Shown: one piece after another, positions 9,623 through 18,436 of the stretch
Numbering within the stretch: position 1 is the stretch's first letter
Layout: each line of letters begins with the position of its first letter
From: SHZL01 sp963784425
GTDB lineage: Bacteria > Pseudomonadota > Gammaproteobacteria > Xanthomonadales > SZUA-36
NCBI GenBank assembly: GCA_963784425.1
Contig: CAWARM010000010.1
Span: 248,001 to 312,000, forward strand
DNA: 64,000 bases
Direction: 5' to 3'
Translations under genes and position numbers: made by a program
Notes under the pieces: model-generated
What the model saw: the letters and a program-made list of their open reading frames with translations, nothing else
The model's database searches: none
Told to the model about the DNA's origin: nothing

Positions 9623-10687
9623 ATGGTGAACACAAACGAACGCCCAAACGAGCGCCTTATCAATGCCACCGTCAATCCTGGCGACATGGGTGATGACCAG
9701 GTGGTGGAAGCCAGCCTGCGCCCGCGCAGCATGGGCGAGTATATTGGCCAGCCGGCCATGCGGGAAAAGCTCTCGATATTTCTCGAAGCAGCCAGGCGCC
9801 GCACCGAGGCTCTGGACCATGTGCTGATTTTTGGCCCTCCCGGACTTGGCAAGACCACCCTGGCCCACGTGATTGCTAACGAGATGGGTGTGAACCTGCG
9901 CCAGACTTCGGGCCCGGTGCTGGAGCGTGCCGGAGACCTGGCGGCATTGCTGACCAACCTGCAACCCCGGGACGTCCTGTTCATTGATGAAATACACCGT
10001 CTTTCGCCCGTGGTGGAAGAAGTGCTGTACCCCGCACTGGAGGATTTTCAACTCGATATCATGATTGGGGAGGGCCCGGCGGCACGTTCGATCAAGCTGG
10101 AGTTGCCGCGGTTTACCCTGATCGGTGCCACCACGCGGGCAGGTTTGTTGACCTCACCCTTGCGCGACCGGTTTGGCATTGTTGAGCGACTGGAGTTTTA
10201 TAGTGATGAGGAGTTGTCGAAGATCGTCACCCGTTCTGCCGGAATTCTGCATATTTCTGTGGATAATGAGGGCGCCATGGAAATTGCGCGCCGCTCCCGT
10301 GGTACGCCGCGCATCGCCAATCGTCTGCTGCGGCGGGTGCGGGACTATGCGGAAGTAAAGGGTGATGGTTTCATCAGCAGGGAAATTGCTGTTGCAGGCA
10401 TGGAAATGCTGCAAGTCGATAAACTGGGGTTTGATACCATGGACCGGCGCCTGCTGAGGATGATTATCGAGACTTTTGATGGCGGGCCGGTGGGCGTGGA
10501 GAGCATCGCGGCAGCTTTGTCCGAAGAACGCGGAACGGTTGAGGATGTATTGGAGCCTTATTTGATCCAGCAAGGCTACCTGGCGCGCACGGCACGTGGC
10601 CGGATCGCCACCTCCAAGGCGTATCGTCACTTTGGCCTGAAGGAACTTCCCGATCGTGCCGGCGGTCTGTTTGACACAGAAAGCTGA
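9623..10687 (+). CDS. ruvB: Holliday junction branch migration DNA helicase RuvB
   Basis: RuvB is the hexameric AAA+ motor that drives branch migration with RuvA. The 354-residue protein carries Walker A (GPPGLGKTT), Walker B (FIDEIHRL), sensor 1 (IGATTRAG), an arginine finger region (RDRFG) and a C-terminal winged-helix DNA-binding domain. Length and motif order are normal. It is the last ruv gene; ybgC starts 46 bp later. Confidence 0.97.
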   Translation: MVNTNERPNERLINATVNPGDMGDDQVVEASLRPRSMGEYIGQPAMREKLSIFLEAARRRTEALDHVLIFGPPGLGKTTLAHVIANEMGVNLRQTSGPVLERAGDLAALLTNLQPRDVLFIDEIHRLSPVVEEVLYPALEDFQLDIMIGEGPAARSIKLELPRFTLIGATTRAGLLTSPLRDRFGIVERLEFYSDEELSKIVTRSAGILHISVDNEGAMEIARRSRGTPRIANRLLRRVRDYAEVKGDGFISREIAVAGMEMLQVDKLGFDTMDRRLLRMIIETFDGGPVGVESIAAALSEERGTVEDVLEPYLIQQGYLARTARGRIATSKAYRHFGLKELPDRAGGLFDTES

Positions 10688-10733
10688 AGAATAAAACGGT
10701 CTGAACCCCGCATAAGAATTGGGCATTACAGTT

Positions 10734-11159
10734 ATGACCGAACAAAAAATACAGCCCCATACCTGGCAGTTCAGGGTTTATTTCGAGGATACAGATGCAG
10801 GCGGCGTGGTGTACCACGCGCGCTATCTGAATTTTTTTGAACGGGCCCGTACCGAATTGCTCCGAGCCCATGGAATTCAGAGCGAAACCCTGCGCAAAGA
10901 ACACAACCTGATCTGGGTTGTGCTGGACATTCATGTACAGTTCCGGCAGGCAGCAAGGCTGGACGATGAATTACTGGTCAGCGCGGAGCTGACCTGGAAA
11001 AAAGGAGTGCGCCAGGGCTTCCAGCAACACATGACCCGTAAGTCTGACGGGGTGCTGGTGGCCACGGCCGAATTGAGTGCAGTCCTGCTGCACGCGGATA
11101 GTCTGAAACCGGCGCGAATGCCAGCCTGGATGGAAAGGGAGTTTACCCATGTCAACTGA
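10734..11159 (+). CDS. ybgC: tol-pal system-associated acyl-CoA thioesterase
   Basis: This small hotdog-fold thioesterase of the YbgC/4-hydroxybenzoyl-CoA thioesterase family has the active-site region YFEDTDAGGVVYHARYL near the N-terminus with the catalytic Asp. YbgC proteins hydrolyse acyl-CoA and interact with lipid synthesis proteins near the Tol-Pal machinery. ATG 10734 is preferred over the upstream TTG at 10719. The C-terminus overlaps tolQ by 11 bp, so translation of the two is probably coupled. Confidence 0.93.
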   Translation: MTEQKIQPHTWQFRVYFEDTDAGGVVYHARYLNFFERARTELLRAHGIQSETLRKEHNLIWVVLDIHVQFRQAARLDDELLVSAELTWKKGVRQGFQQHMTRKSDGVLVATAELSAVLLHADSLKPARMPAWMEREFTHVN

Positions 11160-11835
11160 TTTACAACTGTGGCAACTGATCCTCGAAGCAAGTTTGATGG
11201 TGAAATGTGTAATGGCCATCCTGCTGGCCGCTTCGATTGCTTCCTGGATGATCATATTCAACAAGCGCCAGGTATTGTCCAGGGCTGAAAAAGCCGCAAA
11301 TGTTTTTGAAGAGCGGTTTTGGTCGGGCACCGATCTCACCCACCTGCACAGCGGGATCGCGTCCGGCCACCGGCTGACCAGCGGCATGGAGCGGATTTTT
11401 GACGCCGGCTTTGCCGAGTTCACCCGCATGCGGCAACAAGGACGAATGAGCCCGTCTGCCATGGTGGAAGGTTGCCAGAGAGCCATGCGCATTGCATTGA
11501 CGCGGGAAACCGAGGAACTGGAAAACCACCTGAATTTCCTTGCTACCGTTGGCTCCACCAGCCCTTATGTCGGTTTGTTCGGCACGGTGTGGGGCATCAT
11601 GACTTCGTTTCACCAACTGGCCAACGTCAATCAGGCCACCATCGCCATGGTTGCGCCGGGTATTTCCGAAGCATTGATTGCCACCGCCATGGGTTTGTTT
11701 GCTGCCATTCCTGCCGTAATTGCTTACAACCGGTATTCCAACCAGGTAGAGCGGCTGGAAGTGCGTTACGACAATTTCAAGGAAGAGTTTTCCAGCATTC
11801 TGCAACGCCAGGCCCACGCTCTGAGCCAGGAGTAA
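11149..11835 (+). CDS. tolQ: Tol-Pal system protein TolQ
   Basis: TolQ is the inner-membrane motor subunit that, with TolR, uses the proton gradient to energise TolA during outer-membrane constriction. The 228-residue protein has a first transmembrane segment near residues 18-38 and the conserved ExbB/TolQ pair of helices (VGSTSPYVGLFGTVWGIM, then GISEALIATAMGLFAAIPA). It overlaps ybgC and is followed by tolR after 6 bp. Confidence 0.97.
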   Translation: MSTDLQLWQLILEASLMVKCVMAILLAASIASWMIIFNKRQVLSRAEKAANVFEERFWSGTDLTHLHSGIASGHRLTSGMERIFDAGFAEFTRMRQQGRMSPSAMVEGCQRAMRIALTRETEELENHLNFLATVGSTSPYVGLFGTVWGIMTSFHQLANVNQATIAMVAPGISEALIATAMGLFAAIPAVIAYNRYSNQVERLEVRYDNFKEEFSSILQRQAHALSQE

Positions 11836-11841
11836 TCGCGC

Positions 11842-12309
11842 ATGGAAAGGTCGAAAAGACGCCGCCCGATGGCGGAAATCAACGTCGTGCCGTATATCGA
11901 TGTGATGCTGGTGCTGCTGGTCATTTTTATGATCACGGCGCCCTTGTTGAACCTTGGTGTCGAGGTCGAATTACCCAAGGCGGATGCCGAGCCGCTGGAC
12001 ACGGAGCAGAATAATGAGCCGCTGGTGCTGACGGTAATGCAAAACGGCGATCTGTACCTCAACGCCGGTGGCGATCTTGATGGCACGACCAGTGGCATCA
12101 TCGACCCTGAATCACTGGTGTCCACCGTATCTGCTATCGTCAAGCGTAACCCGGAAATACAGGTGCTGGTGGGCGGTGACGAGCGCGTAGGTTATGGCGC
12201 GGTCTACAACGCCATGGTCCTGTTGCAAAAAGCGGGCGTGCAGAAAGTCGGCCTGATGAGCGACCCCCTGGACGTCGAAACTGGGGCGGAGCCTGGCTCC
12301 GGCGGTTGA
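11842..12309 (+). CDS. tolR: Tol-Pal system protein TolR
   Basis: TolR is the ExbD-like motor partner of TolQ. The 155-residue protein has the conserved N-terminal anchor region (INVVPYIDVMLVLLVIFMI), including the membrane Asp needed for proton coupling, and a periplasmic domain of ordinary size. It ends immediately before the tolA start codon (TGA at 12307-12309, ATG at 12310). Confidence 0.97.
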   Translation: MERSKRRRPMAEINVVPYIDVMLVLLVIFMITAPLLNLGVEVELPKADAEPLDTEQNNEPLVLTVMQNGDLYLNAGGDLDGTTSGIIDPESLVSTVSAIVKRNPEIQVLVGGDERVGYGAVYNAMVLLQKAGVQKVGLMSDPLDVETGAEPGSGG

Positions 12310-13260
12310 ATGAATGCACGCGCAGAACATGCGCCCATGCTGCGTGCATTTGCCTGGGCGATTGCAGTTCACCTCCTGGTCGTGCTCCTGATGATCCTCG
12401 GGACTTTGAACTGGAAGCCCTTTCGCCAGCCGCAAGCAACGGGTATGACCATCGAAGCTGTGATGGTCGATACCAGCGACATTCGCGAGCGTCGCGAAAA
12501 GGCGCAAAAGGCGGCCGACGCCGCCCAGCAAAAGAAACAGGCGCAGGAGCGGCGCAAGCAGGAGCTGGAGGAACAGAAGCAGCGCGAGAAGGAGGTCGAA
12601 GAGCAGAAAAAAATCGAGGAGAAACAGCAAAGGGAACTGGACATTCAGCGTGAGAAGGCCCAGCAGGAACAAAAACGCATAGAGGCGGAGGCCGAGGCCA
12701 AGCGCAAGAAGGAAGCACAGGACAAATTAAAGGCCTTGCGCGTGAAGCGCGAACAGGAACTGCAGGAACAAAAAGAAGCACAGCAACGCGAGCTGGAAAA
12801 GGCGAAGGAAAAGGCGGCTGAAGCTGAAAAGCAAAGAAAGCTTGAAGCAGAAAAGATGAAGCAGATCGAGGCACGCAAGCAGGCGGAAGCTGCGGAACAG
12901 AAGGCCAAAGCCGAAGATTTAGCCAAGCAGAAGGAAAAGGAGGCCGCGGCGAAGGCCTTCAAGGCGGGGGAGGCAGCCACGCAAGAGACTGACTATATTG
13001 CGGCCATCCAGCAGGTTGTGACGGAAAACTGGCTGCGTCCGCCGACCGCCAAACCCGGCCTGCGTTGCACCCTGAAAATCGTGCAGATTCCCGGCGGCGA
13101 AGTCATTTCGGCGGCCATTTCCGGGTCATGCAATGCGGACGAGGCGACACGCCGTTCCGTCGTGGCCGCGGTTGAACGTATCGACGCACTGCCTTATCGT
13201 GGCTTTGAGAAAGTGTTCAAACGTGAAATTGACTTTATCTTTATCTATGACGGTGACTGA
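12310..13260 (+). CDS. tolA: cell envelope integrity protein TolA
   Basis: TolA spans the periplasm and connects the TolQR motor to Pal and TolB. The 316-residue protein shows one N-terminal transmembrane helix (about residues 13-33), a long Lys/Glu/Ala/Gln-rich helical domain II (about 55-215, a long coiled segment) and a compact C-terminal domain III (from about 225) with the TonB/TolA_C pattern. It starts directly after the tolR stop with no gap. Confidence 0.94.
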   Translation: MNARAEHAPMLRAFAWAIAVHLLVVLLMILGTLNWKPFRQPQATGMTIEAVMVDTSDIRERREKAQKAADAAQQKKQAQERRKQELEEQKQREKEVEEQKKIEEKQQRELDIQREKAQQEQKRIEAEAEAKRKKEAQDKLKALRVKREQELQEQKEAQQRELEKAKEKAAEAEKQRKLEAEKMKQIEARKQAEAAEQKAKAEDLAKQKEKEAAAKAFKAGEAATQETDYIAAIQQVVTENWLRPPTAKPGLRCTLKIVQIPGGEVISAAISGSCNADEATRRSVVAAVERIDALPYRGFEKVFKREIDFIFIYDGD

Positions 13261-13264
13261 AAAC

Positions 13265-14557
13265 ATGAAAAAAATCATTTTCCTGCTGCTGGCACTGCTG
13301 GTGCACCCCCTGGCCCAGGCTCAACTGCAGATTGAAATCATCAGCGGAAACGCCAGTGCATTGCCGATTGCCATCGTGCCTTTCAGTTGGGAAGAGTCTG
13401 ATCCGGCGCCAATTACCGGCGTTGCCGAGATAATTTCCAATGATCTGTACCGCTCCGGGCTGTTTGATCCGATGGAAAGCAAGGATATGCCGGACCGCCC
13501 GTCCGACGAGGAGTCCATCCGTTTCGGCACCTGGCGTCTGTTAAAAGTGGACTACATGGTTATCGGTAAGGTCCGTACAGCGCCGGACGGCCAGGGGCAT
13601 GAGCTGGTATACCAATTGTTTGATGTGCACACCCAGGAAAAACTGTTATCCCAGATCACTACCGTGGGTCCCGGCGATTTGCGTTTCGGCGCCCATCGTG
13701 TGGCGGATGCCATTTACAAGGCCTTGACCGGAGTTCCAGGTGCTTTTTCGACCCGTATTGCCTATGTCACTGCCATTGGTTCCGGCAAAGCCACGAAGTT
13801 TGAACTGGTGGTGGCAGACGCTGACGGGTTTAGCCCCCAGTCCGTGGTAGGTTCACCCGAGCCACTGCTGTCCCCGGCCTGGTCGCCGGACGGGAAAAAA
13901 CTGGCTTATGTTTCATTTGAAAAGGGCAATTCGGCGATCTACATGCAGGACGTTTCAACCGGGGCGAGGGAACTGGTTTCCAGTGGGCGCGGGATCAACG
14001 GTGCGCCCGCGTTCTCCCCGGATGGGAAAAGCATGGCATTAACGCTATCCAGGTCCGGCAATCCTGAAATCTACATCAAGAACCTGGCCACCGGCGCCGA
14101 AACCCAATTGACCAATCACTGGGCCATCGACACCGAAGCGGTGTGGGCGCCGGATGGAAAGCACATTTATTTCACCTCGGACCGGGGGGGCAAACCGCAG
14201 ATTTACCGGGTTCCTGTAACCGGTGGAAACCCCGAGCGGGTGACCCTTACCGGTGACAGTAATGCACGCGCCAGTATTGCACCCGACGGGAAGCGAATAG
14301 CGGTGGCACAAGGACGCGGAAACGAGTATCGTATCGCCGTGTGGGATATTGAGTCCCAGCGGTTCACCATCCTGACGCCCGGCACACTGGATGAATCCCC
14401 CAGTTTCGCTCCGAATGGCAGCATGGTGCTTTATGCTACGCGAGAAGGTACGCGCGGCGTTTTGTCCGCTGTCTCAGCAGATGGAAACGTTAGGCAACGC
14501 TTGATTCTGAGCGACGGAGATGTACGAGAACCCGCATGGTCACCTGTGATCAGGTAA
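13265..14557 (+). CDS. tolB: Tol-Pal system beta-propeller protein TolB
   Basis: TolB is the periplasmic partner of Pal. ATG 13265 is chosen because it opens a Sec signal peptide (MKKIIFLLLALL, cleavage after AQA) and lies 4 bp after the tolA stop; the longer open frame runs back inside tolA. The 430-residue product has an N-terminal domain followed by a WD40-like beta-propeller with repeated SPDGKKLAY-type blades. It is followed by pal after about 70 bp. Confidence 0.96.
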   Translation: MKKIIFLLLALLVHPLAQAQLQIEIISGNASALPIAIVPFSWEESDPAPITGVAEIISNDLYRSGLFDPMESKDMPDRPSDEESIRFGTWRLLKVDYMVIGKVRTAPDGQGHELVYQLFDVHTQEKLLSQITTVGPGDLRFGAHRVADAIYKALTGVPGAFSTRIAYVTAIGSGKATKFELVVADADGFSPQSVVGSPEPLLSPAWSPDGKKLAYVSFEKGNSAIYMQDVSTGARELVSSGRGINGAPAFSPDGKSMALTLSRSGNPEIYIKNLATGAETQLTNHWAIDTEAVWAPDGKHIYFTSDRGGKPQIYRVPVTGGNPERVTLTGDSNARASIAPDGKRIAVAQGRGNEYRIAVWDIESQRFTILTPGTLDESPSFAPNGSMVLYATREGTRGVLSAVSADGNVRQRLILSDGDVREPAWSPVIR

Positions 14558-14628
14558 ACTACTGATCGCTTTATTCTATTAACAACGCCGCAAAGCACGG
14601 CGCTAGTAACAACAATCAGGAGAACAAG

Positions 14629-15156
14629 ATGAACACCGCACTGCGATTGCTAATGGCAGCCTTGATAACGATGGCCATTGTGGCCTGTCAGCCCAAGCCA
14701 AAGCCGCCAGAACCAGTGACACCAGGGAGTGAGACCACCACGGAAGGCGCGGCAGTTGAAGGTGCACCGGATCCGCGTGACTACACTGACGCCCGGAACT
14801 TTGATAACCCGGAAAGCCTGCTGTCCAAGCGCGTGATCTACTTTGACTTTGACAAATCCACGGTCAGGGCGGAATACCGCGGCATCGTTTCCGCACACGC
14901 TGCATACCTCGCCGCTCACGCCGATGGGCGCGTGACACTTGAAGGCCACACCGACGAACGCGGCACGCGTGAGTACAACCTGGGCCTGGGTGAACGCCGT
15001 GGTAATGCCGTAATGGGCCTGATGTCTGCCCAGGGCGCGCGCGGTGACCAGCTGGTTGTGGTCAGCTATGGTGAAGAGCGCCCCGTTTGCCGCGTCAGCG
15101 ATGAATCATGCTGGGCAGAAAATCGCCGCGTGGAGATCGTGTACACCGCACGCTAA
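14629..15156 (+). CDS. pal: peptidoglycan-associated lipoprotein Pal
   Basis: This 175-residue outer-membrane lipoprotein has a signal peptide ending in a Val-Ala-Cys lipobox, a Pro/Lys-rich linker and an OmpA-like peptidoglycan-binding domain (YFDFDKSTV, then LEGHTDERGTREYNLGLGERR). It anchors the outer membrane to the wall and receives TolA. An AGGAGAAC ribosome site precedes the start. A perfect intrinsic-terminator structure lies 32 bp after its stop, inside the following gene. Confidence 0.97.
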   Translation: MNTALRLLMAALITMAIVACQPKPKPPEPVTPGSETTTEGAAVEGAPDPRDYTDARNFDNPESLLSKRVIYFDFDKSTVRAEYRGIVSAHAAYLAAHADGRVTLEGHTDERGTREYNLGLGERRGNAVMGLMSAQGARGDQLVVVSYGEERPVCRVSDESCWAENRRVEIVYTAR

Positions 15157-15158
15157 GC

Positions 15159-16070
15159 ATGATCCTTAAACAGCAAGAAAAAATCGTGATGGCCAGTCTT
15201 GTGCTGGCCATCATTTTTTTTGCCGCGGCTCCGGCAGCCGTAATGGCACAGGAGGCTGAGCAAAGCGTTGCGGCCAACCTGGTCATCCAGGTACAGGAAC
15301 TGCAGGATGAATTGCGGGAATTGCGCGGCCGGCTGGAGGAGCAGGAGCGCGAGATGGACAATCTCAAGAAGCGCCAGCGCGACCAGTATTTGGACCTCGA
15401 CCAGCGCATTACAGATCTGAACGGCGCGGCACCCGGCGGTCAAGCCCCGACAGCAGATGATGATTCCAAGGGTACAGCGTCCGTTCCGGAACAGGCCGAA
15501 GCGCAAAGCGGAGAACGGCCCGAAGAACAAGTAGGAGAGAGGCCCGAAGCCCAGTCCGAGACCCAGTCCGAGACCCAATTTGAAGATGTACCCGAAGTGC
15601 GTGCACCCATGGAACAGCCTTCGGATACCGCTCCCCTCGACCAGCCAGGCGCAGAAAGCGCGGTTGTGGCAGCGCCTTCTGAAGCGGAAAAAGAAGCGTA
15701 CGACAAGGCTTTCCAGGCCATGAAGGAATTACGCTATGCGGATGCCGCAGAAGACTTCCAGTCCTTCCTCAATCAATACCCCAACAGCGAGTATGCGGAT
15801 AACGCGGTGTACTGGCTGGGCGAGTCCTACTATGTGACGCGCAATTACGACATCGCGCTGACCTCATTTCAGCGCTTGATGGACGACTACCCGGACAGCC
15901 CTAAAGTCCCCGATGCCCTGCTCAAGATCGGCTACACCCACTACGAACTCAAACAATGGGACAAAGCCCGTGCAGCCCTGCTGCAGGTGCAACAGGATTA
16001 CCCGGATACCACACTGGCCCGGCTGGCTGAAAGCCGCTTGCGCAGCATGAAGATGGAAGGGCATTATTAA
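15159..16070 (+). CDS. cpoB: cell division coordinator CpoB (YbgF)
   Basis: The frame has a signal peptide (cleavage near VMAQ), a trimerising coiled coil (LVIQVQELQDELRELRGRL region), a Glu/Pro/Ser-rich linker (about residues 90-180) and three C-terminal TPR-like units (YPNSEYADNAVYWLGES and similar). CpoB coordinates Tol-Pal and PBP1B during septation. The start is uncertain: ATG 15159 (2 bp after pal) or ATG 15189. The signal-peptide codons contain a perfect hairpin followed by eight T (15188-15221), an unusual overlap of coding sequence with a terminator shape. Confidence 0.92.
   Translation: MILKQQEKIVMASLVLAIIFFAAAPAAVMAQEAEQSVAANLVIQVQELQDELRELRGRLEEQEREMDNLKKRQRDQYLDLDQRITDLNGAAPGGQAPTADDDSKGTASVPEQAEAQSGERPEEQVGERPEAQSETQSETQFEDVPEVRAPMEQPSDTAPLDQPGAESAVVAAPSEAEKEAYDKAFQAMKELRYADAAEDFQSFLNQYPNSEYADNAVYWLGESYYVTRNYDIALTSFQRLMDDYPDSPKVPDALLKIGYTHYELKQWDKARAALLQVQQDYPDTTLARLAESRLRSMKMEGHY
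15188..15221 (+). terminator. intrinsic-terminator-like hairpin after pal, inside cpoB signal-peptide codons
   Basis: A perfect 9-bp stem (GATGGCCAG / CTGGCCATC) with a 7-base loop is followed by A and eight T. This is a textbook Rho-independent terminator for transcripts coming through pal. It lies inside the cpoB reading frame. Confidence 0.7.
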
Positions 16071-16122
16071 TGGTGGCCTGTAACGGAGCAATCGAAAGCC
16101 ACTAACCGGGTGGGAGATTCAA

Positions 16123-16684
16123 ATGTGGCGAAATATTTTGCTCACGGTGTGCTGCCTGACACTGACGGTTGCGTGTTCTACCACCCGGGGTAAGTCCGGC
16201 GCAGAGAAACGCCAGGCCATTCAACAGATGAAGCGCGATACGCTCGCCCAGTTGTACGCGAAGAAGCCCGACGTCCGCTCACAGATTGCCAGTGCTCCCG
16301 GTTACGGCGTGTTCAGCAATGCCAATGTCTACATCATCGTCGCGGGCGTAGGCGGCGGCTACGGTGTGGTCGAAAGCCAGGGCAACGCCAGGACCACCTA
16401 CATGAAGATGGGTGAAGTGGGCGTGGGCATCGGCATCGGCGCCAAGGACTACCGCCTGGTGCTGGTGTTCCATACCCAGGATGCGCTGGATTATTTCGTC
16501 AAGTATGGCTGGTCGTTCGGCGGCCAGGCGGATGCCGCCGCCAAGGCCGGAGATAAAGGTAAAGCAGTTGGAGCGGAGGCCATCGTCAACAACATCTCCG
16601 TATACCAGTTGACCGAGACCGGCCTGGCGCTTGCAGGCCACCATCAAGGGAACGAAATTCTGGCGCGACGACTCGCTCAACTGA
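16123..16684 (+). CDS. SYLF-domain (YSC84-like) lipid-binding lipoprotein, frameshifted
   Basis: The start at 16123 opens a signal peptide with a Thr-Val-Ala-Cys lipobox. The body has the SYLF/YSC84 pattern: a first part with PGYGVFSNANVYI, then GGGYGVV and a Gly-rich GEVGVGIGIGAKDYR segment. At 16631-16632 one extra T takes the frame out; removing it restores an ending KGTKFWRD and a stop at 16682-16684, giving about 186 residues. Without the correction the frame runs on into queE. Bacterial members are poorly characterised; lipid binding is inferred from the eukaryotic SYLF domain. A sequencing indel is the simplest explanation. Confidence 0.72.
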
Positions 16685-16755
16685 GCGCCGATCACTGGAC
16701 CCATAGCTGCATGAGCGAACCGGCAGCACGCTATGTCCCCGAATCCCGCACGGGC

Positions 16756-17393
16756 ATGCTGAAAATCACCGAGATTTTCCATTCACTGCAGGGCGAGGCA
16801 CGTCAGGTCGGGTTTGCCTACCGCGTTTATCCGTCTTACCGGCTGCCCGTTGCGCTGCACCTATTGTGACAGCGAGTATGCGTTTTATGGTGGCGAATGG
16901 ATGCATTTCGACGCCATCATGGAAAGGGTCAGCAGCTTCAACACGCCTTACGTGTGCGTCACCGGCGGTGAACCCCTGGCGCAAAAGCGCTGCTCCGAAT
17001 TGTTGGTGCTTCTGTGTGATGCGGGCTATTCCGTTTCCCTGGAAACCAGCGGGGCGGTCGACATTGGCCTTGCGGACCTGCGCGTCAGCCGGGTGATGGA
17101 TCTCAAAACCCCCGGCTCCGGTGAAGCGCATCGAAACCTCTGGTCCAACCTTGGTCAGCTCACACCCAACGACCAGGTAAAGTTTGTCATCTGCTCGCGT
17201 GAGGATTACGACTGGGCGAAACAGCAACTGCATTGAACACAAGCTCGCCGATAGGTGCGAGGTGCTGTTTTCCCCCAGTTGGGGCAAGGTGGATGCCACG
17301 GCGCTTGCCGAATGGATATTGGCCGACCAGTTGCCTGTTCGCTACCAGCTGCAATTGCACAAACTGCTGTGGGGCGATGTTGCCGGGAAATGA
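16756..17393 (+). CDS. queE: 7-carboxy-7-deazaguanine synthase QueE, two frameshifts
   Basis: QueE is a radical-SAM enzyme making 7-carboxy-7-deazaguanine for queuosine. The start LKITEIFHSLQGEARQVG is read from 16756 (16711 is an alternative). One extra T in the T-run at 16813-16815 breaks the frame; the next frame gives the cluster motif CPLRCTYC (CxxxCxxC) and the TGGEPLAQ motif. A second extra base near 17230-17233 breaks it again, and the C-terminal part (FSPSWGKVD to VAGK) closes at 17391-17393. Corrected length is about 211 residues, normal for the family. The stop overlaps the queC start (ATGA). Confidence 0.85.
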
Positions 17394-18091
17394 AAGCGCC
17401 TGCAGACACGAGCGCCAAAACGGTTGCCAGCGGAGATGCAGTTGTCCTGCTGTCAGGCGGCCTCGACTCCGCCACAGTGCTGGCCATGGCGCAGCATGAG
17501 GGTTATCGCTGTTTTGCCCTTGCCGTTGATTACGGCCAGCGGCATCGTTCGGAACTGGAAGCGGCACTGGCAGTAAGTGCGGCGGCTGGCGTGACTCTGA
17601 AAGTCGTGCAGGTCGATTTGCGCGCCATCGGTGGTTCCGCGCTCACTGCCGATATCGACGTTCCCACCGGTGGCAGTGAGGGCATCCCCCTGACCTATGT
17701 TCCGGCGCGCAATACCATCATGCTGTCGCTGGCGCTGGCTTATGCCGAGGTACTCAAGGCCAGTGACATCTTCATCGGGGTCAATGCCGTGGATTACTCA
17801 GGCTACCCGGATTGCCGCCCGGAATTCATTGCCGCCTACGAGGCCATGGCGCGGCTGGCCACCAAGGCCGGAGTGGAAGGCGCAGAGATCGTCATCCACA
17901 CGCCCCTGATTCACCTCAGCAAGGCAGAGATCATTCGCCAGGGCACCGCACTGGGCGTGGATTACAGCCAAACTGTCTCTTGCTACCAGGCCGATGAAGA
18001 GGGCAGGGCATGTAAAGCCTGCGATTCCTGCCGGATTCGCCTGGCAGGATTTGCCGCAGCCGGCATACCCGACCCTACAAGGTACCGCTGA
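17390..18091 (+). CDS. queC: 7-cyano-7-deazaguanine synthase QueC
   Basis: QueC converts 7-carboxy-7-deazaguanine to preQ0 using ATP and ammonia, the step after QueE. The 233-residue protein has the PP-loop SGGLDSAT near the N-terminus and the C-terminal zinc site with four Cys (SCYQADEEGRACKACDSC). ATG 17390 overlaps the queE stop, so the two are translationally coupled. Confidence 0.95.
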   Translation: MKAPADTSAKTVASGDAVVLLSGGLDSATVLAMAQHEGYRCFALAVDYGQRHRSELEAALAVSAAAGVTLKVVQVDLRAIGGSALTADIDVPTGGSEGIPLTYVPARNTIMLSLALAYAEVLKASDIFIGVNAVDYSGYPDCRPEFIAAYEAMARLATKAGVEGAEIVIHTPLIHLSKAEIIRQGTALGVDYSQTVSCYQADEEGRACKACDSCRIRLAGFAAAGIPDPTRYR

Positions 18092-18115
18092 ATACGGGAT
18101 TTCCGTTGTTTCAAC

Positions 18116-18144
18116 TTGAGGCCAGGGGGTATTTCCCCTAAAAT
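18116..18144 (+). promoter_or_regulatory. predicted sigma-70 promoter for tRNA-Lys
   Basis: TTGAGG (18116-18121) and TAAAAT (18139-18144) are separated by exactly 17 bp, with a GC-rich discriminator after the -10 as is common at stable RNA promoters. Transcription would start near 18151, about 40 bp before the tRNA. Confidence 0.55.
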
Positions 18145-18192
18145 GCCGCCTCCCCAGCAAGGGGGCGCCCGGCAAGGGGCGCAAGCAGTGCA

Positions 18193-18268
18193 GGGCCGTT
18201 AGCTCAGGTGGTAGAGCAGAAGACTTTTAATCTTTTGGTCGTAGGTTCGAGTCCTACACGGCCCACCA
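18193..18268 (+). tRNA. tRNA-Lys (anticodon TTT)
   Basis: This 76-base cloverleaf has acceptor arms GGGCCGT / ACGGCCC, D-arm AGCTCAGGTGGTAGAGC, anticodon loop CTTTTAA (anticodon TTT, lysine), T-arm with GGTTCGAGTCC and an encoded 3' CCA. The conserved core gene order ends here and accessory DNA starts 16 bp further on. Confidence 0.96.
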
Positions 18269-18283
18269 TTTTTCCCCGGGTGC

Positions 18284-18358
18284 ATTCCGATCACATGGTT
18301 TACACCTTATTCCGGACACATGGTTAACGCCTTGTCCGGGACGAATGGCTTAGGTCCG
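18284..18358. repeat. three tandem 25-bp repeats, possible insertion-sequence end
   Basis: Units at 18284-18308, 18309-18333 and 18334-18358 share the pattern TCCG-CACATGGTTNAC-CCTT; the first two match at 21 of 25 positions and the third is more diverged. Tandem copies of a TCCGGACACATGG-like motif resemble multi-site transposase-binding ends of some IS21- or IS481-like elements (recalled, not searched). No transposase gene lies nearby, so this could be a solo end left after deletion. Confidence 0.5.
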
Positions 18359-18418
18359 GGCTGTCAAGGCATCAAACTCGCTGCACTTGCCTCTCATTCT
18401 TAAAGTGAAATCGAACTC

Positions 18419-18436
18419 GCGTTCCCGCGGGAACGC
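18419..18436. repeat. perfect 18-bp palindrome
   Basis: GCGTTCCCGCGGGAACGC is fully self-complementary and lies in the non-coding interval after the 25-bp repeats. It could be an operator or a recombination site; nothing else identifies it. Confidence 0.4.

Noticed and set aside
12112..12980. Long minus-strand frames opposite tolA
   Set aside because: They result from the biased Lys/Glu/Ala codons of the TolA helix and show low-complexity Ser/Phe/Cys sequence.
16813..17233. Programmed frameshifting in queE
   Set aside because: Two unlinked breaks at ordinary sites, no slippery heptamer plus structure, and QueE is not known to use recoding; indel errors are simpler.
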